Below are positions 1-9,756 of a stretch of DNA of 64,000 nt, in pieces. Both the position numbers and the translations under genes were made by a program. The DNA comes from Nissolia schottii (lineage: Eukaryota; Streptophyta; Magnoliopsida; Fabales; Fabaceae). Each line of letters begins with the position of its first letter. Position 1 is the stretch's first letter. The DNA is taken from assembly GCA_003254905.1 (NCBI GenBank), contig QANU01009599.1, forward strand, positions 1-64,000. Reading direction: 5' to 3'. The notes beneath the pieces are model-generated. The model was given only the letters and a program-made list of their open reading frames with translations. It was not told where the DNA came from and ran no database searches.

Positions 1-52
1 AAAATTGGGATTTTCGCGAAATTCTCGTAAGGAGAAAATTCGGGATGTTACA
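1..52 (-). mobile_element. LTR terminus (family B-like chromovirus), cut by window edge
   Basis: The segment ends GGGATGTTACA, the reverse complement of the LTR start TGTAACATCCC seen repeatedly in this window, and closely matches the minus-strand LTR ends at 15381 and 18795. It is the start of an LTR in minus orientation whose body lies outside the window. It abuts internal sequence of a family A element at 53, so it was probably inserted there. The matching target duplication cannot be checked. Confidence 0.65.
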
Positions 53-2034
53 AGGAGAGCTAGAAAGAAAAATGCATCGGGCTAACGACGTTAAACAAAG
101 CGCTGTCTGGGAGGCAACCCAGAGTTTTTGTGAGTTGTTGTTATTATTTTAGTAAGTTTATTATAAAGTTAATTAATTTAAGGTGTTAAGCATATTCTTA
201 TAATATGGTGAAAAAAGAAATAAGGTTTTCTAAATCTTGCAATTAGGTTTGAAATTCTTAAATGCTAATCCTTTTCAATTAAGCTAAACTTGAAGCAATT
301 TTTGATCTCTAAACCTAATGACAGATTTTAGAAACCTTTTAAGCAGTTATTTGGCAAAGGTGCACATGAGTTAATTGGAAAAAGGATTCTTATTTGAAAT
401 GAAAAGAAATTTTTAAGAGAAAAATCTTTTCAAAAAGCACCTTAAGATATTTTATTTTGAATCCATAAATTATTGTGGGAAATTCTGTCCACAACAAGTG
501 AGAACTTCTGACCACTCAAGCGGGAAGTTCTGTCCGCAATTGTAGGGAATTCTGTCTACAACAAGGATTCAAAATAAAACATGATCTCTCTAATGCTACT
601 TGGAAGAAAAGGAAGTTTTCTTTGATTGTTTTTGCAGGCCGAAAAACAACAAATGAAGTTTCCTACAAACAACAAAAGAGAGACACACTTCTAGAGGACG
701 AAGAGCATGATTCCTAAAGGAGGATGAGCCTCTGTCTCCTCAAAACATTGAAGCAAGATGAAGTAGCATAATCAGACAAAAAGGAAGCTACATCAACAAG
801 GCTACTTCAAAATATTCACCATAAACAGGGAGCATTTCTAATCTCTCTAACACCTTAATTAATTAATTCTTTAGTAGTTTAATATGGACTTAGGACTTGT
901 TTGTTTAAAAACAAAGTAGTAGTTTATTTTACTAGGTTTGATGCATGAACATAACACGTCATGAATTGATTTGTTTCAGTATCCATAATAGACTTTGTGA
1001 TTCATGTATAGATACCTTGAACATGTTGATATGCATTTCTACTTGTGTGCATAAGCATAACCTTGAAAATGTTTTGAAATCAAGGAAATGAAACCTAGCC
1101 ATGTGAGGGAATGAACCTAAACACTAAGCGAGATAGAGAGAATCACCATTGTTTTTACACAATTGAATTTGTTTGAGTCTCTAATTTTAATAATTGTAGG
1201 GAAATAATTGGAGATGATCAAGGCATTTTTGTTCTTTAGATTTTCAACTCCACTTGGCCCAATAAAGCCTACCCTTAATTAGGAATATCCTTTGCCAACC
1301 CATTTGAGCCTAACATGAGAATTCATAATCCCTGAGCCATAAGTAGAAAAACAATGTTATCCCTTAATTTCTAGATTAAGAGAGCATCCAAAATTGGATT
1401 ATGTGCAAAGATCCAAGTCAAGGGGAGGTAAGGGTAAGCCAAAGTGGAAGAAACAAAGATGAAAAGAACAGAAGCAAGCAAAGGGATAGAAGACAAAAGA
1501 AACTCAAGGAGAAAAGGGGTTGAAAAAGAAAAACGAAAAAGAAAATTTTTGAAAAGAAAACAGGTGACAACAAAAAGTTGGTTTTTAATGCTCTCTTGAT
1601 TCATTTTTGCATAACCAGAAAAACCAATGTCCTTTGTAGCCTAGCTCCATTACAACCCTTAAAAGTCCTTTGTGATCCTTGCATGACCATACTCTTGTAT
1701 TGAATGGTGAGACAGGTAACAAATTTGAATTGTTGTGATTCAATGGTGACAATGAGCGAAAACACTCACCCTAAACTGGTCCACTGACCATTGAGCGATA
1801 AAGATAAATTCCTTGATGGAAAAGACATTGGATAGTGTGATTTGCTTATAGCATTCAAGTAATTGTGCATGTAACTTGTTCAGGTTATTCTATGATGTTC
1901 ATAAAGTCTCAAGCTTAAACTATTTGAAACATTTCAATTCATTGCATTAACCGATTGTTCATAGGCATTAATCTCTTGTGAATGATTCTACTACCTCTTG
2001 TTTGAGGACAAACAAGGTTTTAAGTCAGGGGGAG
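53..2034 (+). mobile_element. 3' internal non-coding region of a Tat/Athila-type element (family A)
   Basis: AT-rich sequence without a credible ORF that leads into a polypurine tract (about 2019-2034, TCAGGGGGAG) directly before an LTR starting TGATAAG. An inverted homologous copy lies at 34306-36290, including the block around 95-125 (CGCTGTCTGGGAGGCAACCC) and the region before the polypurine tract. This is the usual place of the untranslated 3' region in Tat/Athila elements. The upstream gag-pol is not in the window. Open frames here are AT-rich shadows. Confidence 0.75.
450..579. repeat. Fold-back: 15-bp perfect inverted repeat enclosing four degenerate repeats
   Basis: Arms are TTTTATTTTGAATCC (450-464) and GGATTCAAAATAAAA (565-579). 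The 100-bp loop holds about four degenerate units of the type GGAANTTCTGTCCNCAA. The same arrangement is kept in the inverted family A copy (arms about 35793-35807 and 35887-35900), so it belongs to the element. Confidence 0.7.
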
Positions 2035-2254
2035 TGATAAGTGCCCAATTTACGCAAAATTGACCTATCAAAATGGCACTTATCTGTTATGTTTTAAAAC
2101 GAATTATCTAATTAATTTCCCTTATTTTGTAGGTTTCTAATATATTTTGGTAGATGGATGCAAGCGTAATTTATGAAGAATAATCCCATGAAGAATGGAC
2201 GAAAAGGGCAGAATCGGAAAAGAGCTTAAAAGAGAAGATTCTGGTGACAGGACC

Positions 2255-2536
2255 GCTCAGCGATGCACACATAATTGCTCAGCGAAAAAGGGTTAATCGC
2301 TCAGCGATACAGACCTTATCGCCCAGCGAAGGTACGTCGGCAGCAACTTGCACTGGCGCAATAAATGCGCCAGCTGGAGCCAGCCTGGCGCCGCCATCCA
2401 CTTCAGCGCCGCCCTGCAAAAGCTGCTGGAGCATTTAATGAAGACGCGTCAAAGTACAATTGCTCAGCGATAGTGCACCGCTGCCCAGCGATTCAGAGCT
2501 TATAGCTCAGCGATGGTACCAAAACCGCTGAGCGAT
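2255..2536 (+). repeat. GCTCAGCG/CGCTGAGCG motif array upstream of the LTR TATA box
   Basis: At least eight copies or near-copies of GCTCAGCGA, GCCCAGCGA or CGCTGAGCGA are spread over 280 bp and end just before the TATA box. Other family A LTRs carry the motif at the same place (6380-6600, 45220-45495, 53838-54125). Confidence 0.8.
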
Positions 2537-2550
2537 GGACCCAAAATCTG

Positions 2551-2560
2551 CCTATAAATA
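2551..2560 (+). promoter_or_regulatory. TATA box of family A LTR, with downstream 5' splice-like site at 2751
   Basis: CCTATAAATA fits a plant TATA box and recurs in the other family A LTRs (6616-6624, 45515-45523, minus strand near 53815). About 200 bp downstream ATG|GTAAGT (2748-2756) is a near-perfect plant 5' splice site. It is kept at 45712 and, on the minus strand, at 53623, but not in the 6167-7687 copy. Confidence 0.6.
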
Positions 2561-3528
2561 GAGGAGGCCGTGCCCATTCGAAACCATCCATCCAACATCT
2601 CCTCTTCTACCCCAAATTCCATTCTTTTACATTTTCCATTGTAGTTTTTAGTTTAGGTTAGATTAGGAACAAAGACGAGGCTTGTGAAGGAGCCGGAGAT
2701 CGAGGAACCTTGGCGAAGCCATGGCCATGATAGCGTGAGCACGTGTCATGGTAAGTGCCTAAACCTTGCCTCCGAGATACTCTTGTAAGATGGATCCCCA
2801 ATCCTCTTTTTGTTGGGATTTTGGTCATTATTGTAGTTTACTTGTATCCATGTAACTATTACATATGAATCTATCTTTTTCTTATGATTTGCTTGAATGG
2901 TTTTATGCTGAATGCTAGTCTTCGTTTAATGTCTTGATTCTTGATTTGGGATTTAATTGTATGAACGATAGTTATGCTAATTGAATCGTAACCAAGTTAA
3001 GATCAACATCATTATGCTAAACTAGATCTGTGGCTTGAACGTTGTGAACGGAAGTTACAATTATTAGAGTCGGAACTAAACCATTTCATCTAATCTTGTT
3101 GCCATAACTGGAATTAAGGTTAGCCGTTTTAACATCTGAATTAATGCTGGCATACTTTGTTAAGCTTGGGTGCGAAAGTGATAGTTTAACAAAGGAAACC
3201 TGTGATCTTGTCATGCGCGAAAGTGATGACAAGTTAAGAACTGGTGGCGGGCAATCAATTGATAGTTCTATGTAATAAGTAACTGGATGCATGAAACTAT
3301 GATGTGATTAAAATTCCCAACAAGCTCCGGAACTACATCCGATTTGTTTCCTATTAACTTTTATGTTGCTTATTTACGTATTTAATTATCAAAACAATTA
3401 TCAAATCCTTCACTCTATTGTTTAATTAAACGAACTCAAGAACGGTATTTTTGCAACTTTCTGTTGTTCGACTATACCCGACTATACTACAATCGGATTC
3501 CTTTGGAATATGAAAGCCGTAAAGTAGG

Positions 3529-3529
<1 letters not shown>

Positions 3530-3562
<33 letters not shown>

Positions 3563-3563
3563 A
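3530..3563. repeat. (AT)n(GT)n microsatellite inside LTR
   Basis: A run of alternating AT followed by GTGTGTGT near the end of the family A LTR. It is absent or reduced in the other copies. Confidence 0.9.
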
Positions 3564-3676
3564 TAAATTTAATTTGAACGACAAAAGCGCAGATAAGCTT
3601 TCTACGAGCTTGGCACGGTTGTGACAAACCTAAGCTGTGTCAAGATCTTAGAAAGTGGTTAAAAAGGCTTTCATCA

Positions 3677-4591
3677 GTGGGTGCGAGGTTGTTCCGTCAT
3701 AGTACTGTCGAAAGAGGGCATTACTATGGTGGGAATAATGTATATTCCAAAACCATGTTCAATCTGATATGCATGACTATATGAAATGTATGTATCTGGC
3801 ATTCTGTAATTACCGTCAAGAGAACGCTTGAGACGGCTATGTATGTATACGTAATGTTAATAAGCACGAGAACTTAGTAAGCAAGAGTAGTTCCCCTATC
3901 ACTTAGTAACATAGATAAAGCCGTTTAGAACTTTAGGCCAGATAATAATCAGTAGGATGTTTAGTATGTATGCACACTTAGAAATCTCTGAGCGGCCTGA
4001 AGTCTGACCTAATGTAACACGAGATACAGGAACTAAAGTTACTTTCACTGAGAACCTACCGTGTTCACTCCCACTGCCTTATGACTTCAGGAACCTATGA
4101 CGACTCGTACTTCGAGGATACCGACGAACCGCCCGAGGAGCCATGAGCGGTTGCTACAGGATATGGACCAGAGGTAGCTGGATGCCGAGATTTTTTGATC
4201 AAGGGAATGCTGAGTAGTGTTCCAGTAGCCCTTGCATTTTGATATTATGTATTTTGGATTATGTATATGTTATTTGTACTTTACTTATTGTAATTATAAC
4301 TATGTGACTTTGTATGATGGACCAACTGAATGTATATTCCATGCTTTATTATTATTCGACTGTTATCCGCTAAGCCCAAAGGCTTTACCGCTTGTTATAC
4401 TTTTGCTTTCCGACAAATGGCTCTATTTTTGTAATTATTTAATGCAAATGAAAAGTTTAAAAATTGGTCCCTATTTTCGTAAGCAACTACTTTCGAAAGA
4501 TAACAATGGACTAAGGTATTCCCACCAGTTAGTAAACAACCTAGTGAGCTTGCGTACGAGTTAAGCATATGCAGTTAGCTAGGGTATTTCA
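3677..4591 (+). mobile_element. Truncated 5' LTR of the 3677-21989 chromovirus
   Basis: It aligns along its length with 21076-21989 of the 3' LTR, with equal length apart from one single-base indel. It ends ATTTCA directly before the primer-binding site. The first 1.8 kb, including promoter and putative 5' splice site, are absent because the family A element starts there. It keeps the conserved block (about 3880-4000) and the acceptor-like box TTATGACTTCAG ending at 4090. Confidence 0.85.
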
Positions 4592-4593
4592 TT

Positions 4594-4611
4594 TGGTATC
4601 AGAGCAGTTTG
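4594..4611 (+). other. Primer-binding site, initiator tRNA-Met type
   Basis: TGGTATCAGAGC starts two bases after the LTR end. It is the standard complement of the 3' end of plant initiator Met tRNA used by chromoviruses. The same motif appears at 16746-16759 (minus), 63347 and 63652. Confidence 0.85.
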
Positions 4612-4760
4612 GTCCAAAAGAGCCTGAGGACTGAGCTGCACTATGCTTTCGAGCATGATTACGGTGTATGTTCCAGCTAAGTGGTATGTGCTAAGTTTCT
4701 GTGTACTTGCCTTTCTTGAGACTGATCAACTTGGAACTGTGCATGTACTACACATTAGAC

Positions 4761-5770
4761 ATGCCGCCTCGTAGGGATACTACACAGCGTACCCCAGAAC
4801 CTTCAGATCTTGCAGATATTCTCAGGGAGATGGCCAAGGCTACCACACAGATAGCAGCTTCCAATGCTCAACGCAACGCCCCCCAGACAACTCAGGAGAT
4901 CGAGGCCCTGAGGTATCGGGATTTCTCACGAGCTAATCCACCAGTATTCGAAGGAATGATGGACCCTGAACTAGTCCATGGCTGGATCAGAAAGGTGGAG
5001 CAGATTTTCGAGGATATTCCATGTACTCAGCAGCATAAGGTTAAGTTTGCTTCCAGAAAGTTAGAAGGAGCAGCAGGGGAATGGTGGGACACCACCAGGC
5101 CCTAGTTCGAACAAGATGATGTTCAGGTGACTTGGAACCGGTTTAAGTAGGTGTTCTTGGAAGTATTTTTCGCAGGAGTTGCAAGACAGGAAGGAGGCCG
5201 AGTTTTTGGAGCTCAAGCAGGGAGCCATGACTGTTGCAGGGTATACAGTAAAGTTTGAGAGACTCTGCAGGTATTCGCCGACGTACAGGTTACACCCTAA
5301 TGAGGGTTGGAAGTGTGCGAAGTACCAGCGAGGGCTGAAGCCGAAGTTGAGGGTATTCTTGAACGTGTCTGGTGTACGAGATTATGCTACCCTTGTCAAC
5401 ACCTGTCTGGCTCAGGAAGAGGCCAATAAAGATTTGACGGAGGTATGCAGTGAGAGGTACAAGAGAAGGTTTGAAGAAGCAGGTGGCTCCCAAGCAGAAC
5501 AGAGAAAAAGGGAACCTTTTCAGGCATCGGTTGCAGGAAGGGGCAGAGGTCAATATCTGCCAAGGCCGCAACAGGGAATGGGGAGAGCCCTGAATCCGCC
5601 CCGACCGGGACCACTGAGGGCTGGACCCCCAGCAGCAAGACTGACACAGTAGAGTGCCCTGAGTCGTAGCACGCCGGAGGCTCAGCAGAGAGCCGATCCC
5701 CGCCCATTCTATCCGAAATGCGGCAGAGGACATTTTGGAGAGTGTCTAGCAGGCCAAGGGGTTTGCTTCA
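4761..5770 (+). pseudogene. gag of Tekay-like chromovirus (broken)
   Basis: Capsid/nucleocapsid polyprotein that would form the virus-like particle. The start MPPRRD matches gag starts at 16591 (minus) and 63821. The conserved capsid stretch with HGWIRKVEQIFEDI and GEWWDT is visible near residues 70-112. It is broken by a TAG at 5103-5105, a frameshift between there and 5180, and a TAG at 5650-5652. The nucleocapsid region (about 5710-5765, CGRGHFGECL) is interrupted by the solo LTR at 5771 and resumes at 9757. The acceptor-like AG seen upstream of gag in sister elements is AT here (4743-4744). Confidence 0.85.
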
Positions 5771-6166
5771 TGTAACATCCCGATTTTTCCCCCTTACAAG
5801 GATTCGCGTAATAAACAACTCCGATAATTATAGGTGTCTGTAGGAAGGAATCTGTTTAGTGTCTCGAAATTCTGATGACACTCAAACAGTTCCCCCTGGG
5901 CCTTAGAATGTGACGGAAAAATCCAACCGCCGGAAAAACGGAGTTCCGCTCACTTTCGGACGATTCCGGAGACACTAGAACACTCCCGTTTGGCCCTGTT
6001 TAGCCAGTAAAACTGAGCAGTGGGCCCCAGTCTTAGGAAATCATACCCTATGTGAGGAAAGCCCACCAAATCCCTAGAGTTAACCCCAAGCCCCTACTAG
6101 GAAGCTTTGGCGATCGCTGAAACGCCAGCGAAACGGTCCCGTTCGGACACCGGTGTGAGACACGGG

Positions 6167-7687
6167 TGATAAGTGCCTAATTTACGTAATTCTTACTAAT
6201 TAAAATGGCACTTATCCGTTTATGTCTCAACATAATACCTAAATAAAGCTTTATGTTTTGTAGGTTTTATTATATATTTTGAAAGAAGGATACAAACCAA
6301 GAATGAAGATTAATCCCTGGAAGAATCGAGCAAGAGGAAAAGAGGACAAAAGAGCAAAAAGGACGCAAGCAAACAAAGAAGCGCTCAGCGGATGGAAGAA
6401 AGCGCTCAGCGGTTGAGGAGCAACCGCTCAGCGGACAAGGCCTTGCGCTCAGTGGACAGAGGTCAGCAACCGCCTTTGACTCCGCATTAAATGCACCAGC
6501 CTGGCGCCACCTCAAGCCGTCACCGCCATTAATGAAGCCGTGTTTGCCCACCAAAGTTGACCTCACCACTCAGCGGTGGTACACTAACCGCTGAGCGGTT
6601 CAACCCCAAAAAAGCCTATAAATAGGGGGAGGCCGAGGCAATTAAGGACCATTCTTCATCCCCCTTCCTTTACCACTATTTTTGCCCATTCTCTTCCATT
6701 TCCTATACTTCCTTAAGCTAGGGTTAGGTAGGAAATTAGGTTTAGAAGCTTCCTTAAAGAAAGTGCTGCCGGATTGTCAACGCTTGTGAACCGTGGTGGA
6801 CGTGTGGAGGCATTTCACCACTCTTCTCAACCAACCATTGCTCTAAACCCTTGTAAGTTGTAATCTATCCATAACAATGGATAGCTAACTTCTTTCTTGT
6901 TGGGATTTGATGTGTTGTATTGCTTTTATGTATCCGTCTTAATTCATGAGTATGATTCTATGATGTTCTGTGATTTTTATGATTGATCTTGTACCTAACG
7001 CTAACTTTTGTTTAGTACTTTGATTCTTAACTTGAGGTTTATTTGTTTAAGTGAAAGCTATCCTAAATAAACTACAAACCAAGTTAAGTTCAACCTTGCT
7101 ATTCTTTAAGTTTGATTCAACGTTTAAATGTTGTGGACGAAAGTTATCATCATTTAATCTGACCTAGATCAATTCATTTAGTTCTTAATCGCCGTAACTG
7201 GAAACCAAGAACTAATCGCTTTAACACCTGTATCACGTCAAGGTACTTTGTTAAAATTGTGCAAGACCATTGGCAATCTAATAAAGGAACTTGTGATCTT
7301 AACATGCTTGAGAAAGATGATTAAGTTAAGAACTGGTGGCGATAAAATCAAATGAACTCATAGATCATATTAACTGAGTTACTGGTTACATTAAAAGTAA
7401 TATTGCAATTCAAATCCCAACATATTTCTCTACCTGCCTAAACTTAAGTTCATTAATCATTTTATATTTTATTCTATCGTTTCTTTATTAAATTTACTCA
7501 AACAAATCAATCACCTTTTATAAGCTTAACATAGCATCAATCAAAGACTGTTGTTTTAATCACAATCTCTGTGGATACGATAACACCCGACTTTACTGCA
7601 ATTGGATCCCTCGAGGATCTGAAAGCTTTAAAAAGGATATTTTAAATTAACGAGAGTACAAACCCATTGCGGTAAAAGCTTTCATCA
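6167..7687 (+). mobile_element. 5' LTR of a family A (Tat/Athila-type) element nested in the solo LTR
   Basis: It begins TGATAAGTGCC and ends TTTCATCA (1521 bp), and is followed by a Tat/Athila-type primer-binding site, which makes it a 5' LTR. It carries CGCTCAGCGG-type motifs (6380-6600) before a TATA box near 6617. Only the LTR and leader remain. The join back to the host LTR is around 8045, so the rest was deleted or lost at the N at 7809. Confidence 0.85.
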
Positions 7688-8045
7688 ATTTTGGCGCCGT
7701 TGCCGGGGATTGTGCCAATTAAAACACTACTTTGATTGACTATTTTTAAGCTTTTGTGAATATTATAACTAACTCCTTTTATTTTCTTAAGATTTTTATT
7801 GTTCTAACNTCTATTTAGCATATAACATTCTTTTGCATTCTAATTGTCATTATCTATTTGTTGTGTACTTTTTGTTATCATCAAGATATAGAACAACTAG
7901 GGAAACCTAGTTCTACAAATATAAGCATATACAATGAGCATAGACAATTAGAGCAAATTGTATTTGTCATCATCAAAACATATTGTATCAAACAATTGGA
8001 ACAACTAGGGAAACCTAGTTCCACACTTATGTTATGCCTTATGCT
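7688..8045 (+). other. Primer-binding site and leader of the nested family A element, with two identical hairpins
   Basis: TTGGCGCCGTTGCCGGGGA (about 7690-7709) is the primer-binding motif typical of Athila/Tat elements. A single N at 7809 marks an assembly join. Downstream a repeated unit of about 108 bp carries twice the perfect hairpin AACTAGG-GAAA-CCTAGTT (7895-7912 and 8003-8020), a 7-bp stem with a GNRA tetraloop. No gag start is preserved. Confidence 0.7.
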
Positions 8046-8218
8046 AGAAATGTTTGGTTAGGATAGGTAGATGACTTCACTATGATTTCCTATATTTTCT
8101 AAGTTAAAAATGACTGTATGGTGATGGTTGGAACCTGGGGTGAAGCCCAAGAAGTGGCCATGAAAAACGGTTTCAAAAACTACAAGAAAACAAAAGGGGG
8201 AACTTCGGTCACGCCCAA

Positions 8219-8395
8219 GGCGCTGAGCGGCTCCATGAACCGCTGAGCGGCCTGGGAGATAATCTTTGGAAAATGGTTTGAAACTAATCCGTGACTGAGT
8301 TGACTCCAGGGACCGCTGAGCGGTACCTGTGAGCGCTGAGCGGTACCTGTGAGCGCTGAGCGGTACTCATGGGCACTGAGCGGCCTGAACCGTGG
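8219..8395 (+). repeat. CGCTGAGCGG array in chromovirus LTR
   Basis: Six or more copies of GCTGAGCGG separated by short spacers, including a perfect 20-bp repeat containing CGCTGAGCGGTACCTGTGAG. It corresponds in position to the arrays at 20486-20545, 57008-57260, 61608-61720 and, inverted, 51640-51880. Confidence 0.85.
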
Positions 8396-9756
8396 GTGCT
8401 TCATGGGGTTCGGTTTATGAAAGTTTATGAAAGGAAGACTATGAAAAATGTTTTATATTGCCTAGTTCCAACACTCCCCTGCCCAAATGAGTTATGTTTA
8501 GATTATGATGTGATTATGTGGTTATATGTTTATATGTTTAAGCAAGCATGCATCATGAGGATAGACCACTAGAGGTGATTGTTTAATGAATGAGTAATGA
8601 ATAAAGTTGAGAATGAAATGTAGGAACAAGAGCATGATGAGAAAAGATAAATGTGCATACGAAAGAAAAGAATGATGAGACGCATGACATGTGAAAGAAA
8701 AATGAATGGATTATGATGCGATGAATGTGTATGATATGGTCCGCTTCCGGCTTAGCCAAGAGGGCAGCCCCTCGCCACCTAAAGTGTAGGGGTGGAGTCA
8801 TGTTTGCCCGGGAAACAGACAGAGAAGGAAGGTCGTACACCACCAGGGGATGACGGTCCTAAGGTGTACGAGGGAGTACTGGGACACAGGAAGAGCTATG
8901 ATGAACGAGATGAGAACATGCATTGAAATCTATTCCTCATCGGCATGATGACCTATTGCATAGATACTATGAAATGTCTCGTGTCTGCAAGCATGGTGGA
9001 AGGTTTACCGCGCAACATATGCGTGATGATCAGTGTGTCTGTCAGCATACATGTTTATGATGTGGTTATGTAACGATGGTTAGGAGTAGACAGCACGAGA
9101 ACCTAGATAAGAAAGACTAGTTCCCCTGATCACCTAGTAACATAGATAAAACTGTTCAGGACCCTAGGTCAAGATAATAATCAGTAGGATTTTAGTATGC
9201 ATGATCACTTAGAGATCTCCTGAGCGGCCTGGAGGATACCCGAGTAAATGAACAGTAGTTAGTGCTAAGGAACCCCACTGAGGACTAAGAGTTCTCACCC
9301 CCACTCGGTTATGGATCCAGCAGGTGTACGAAGCGTTTGGACTGACAGCAGATGGAAGTCAAGGCACAGGGATGACCGTGACATTTGGATGGCATATGTT
9401 TTGTATTATGTATTAGGACTTAGATACCTTTTGTGTACATATTTATTATTATGACGATGTGTACTGATGTTGGACCTTGGTTGTATTTATATATGTATGC
9501 ACATATACTCTTTATGTTCTGCTCCAGTTATCCCTAACCTATAGCGACTGTTGTTATATGTTCTCCAAATCACGCACGGCTCCTACTTTACAAACTGTTA
9601 TTGTAAAAGAAAGAATTTTCAAAGTGGTCCATATTTTCGCATAAGATCTATTTGCAAAGGTAAAAGTAAAGGTAAAAGTTAACCTGGCACAATGCATAAC
9701 AACCCTGTGAGCATTGCTTACTACCATGGAAGTAGGCAATTAGCAGGGGTGTTACA

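Larger units (their letters stand above)
2035..3676 (+). mobile_element. 3' LTR of family A (Tat/Athila-type)
   Basis: It begins TGATAAGTGCCC right after the polypurine tract and ends GGCTTTCATCA, so the ends are TG...CA; length is 1642 bp. Homologous copies lie at 6167-7687, 33998-34305, 45123-46606 and 52731-54342. It holds an array of GCTCAGCG motifs (2255-2536) upstream of a TATA box and a consensus-like 5' splice site downstream of it. The right end joins mid-LTR sequence of the chromovirus at 3677, so this element inserted into that LTR. Its 5' half lies outside the window. Confidence 0.85.
5771..9756 (+). mobile_element. Solo LTR inserted in gag, mosaic of two families
   Basis: It begins TGTAACATCCC and ends GGTGTTACA, flanked by the exact 5-bp duplication CTTCA (5766-5770 and 9757-9761); gag zinc-knuckle coding resumes after it. 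A family A fragment (6167 to about 8045) sits inside. The left part and 8045-8480 resemble the C-type LTR at 60379-63344. The part after about 8530, starting near a GCATCATGAG motif, resembles family B (41553-44644). Confidence 0.85.

Noticed and set aside
4594..4611. tRNA gene at the TGGTATCAGAGC motif
   Set aside because: Only the primer-binding complement of a tRNA 3' end is present; there is no cloverleaf.
5290..5733. Minus-strand ORFs of 103-147 residues opposite gag
   Set aside because: Antisense to a recognised gag frame, with no motif of their own.
8219..8395. Regularly spaced CGCTGAGCGG repeats as a CRISPR-like array
   Set aside because: Spacers are irregular and short, the repeat is 9-11 bp, and the setting is a plant LTR.
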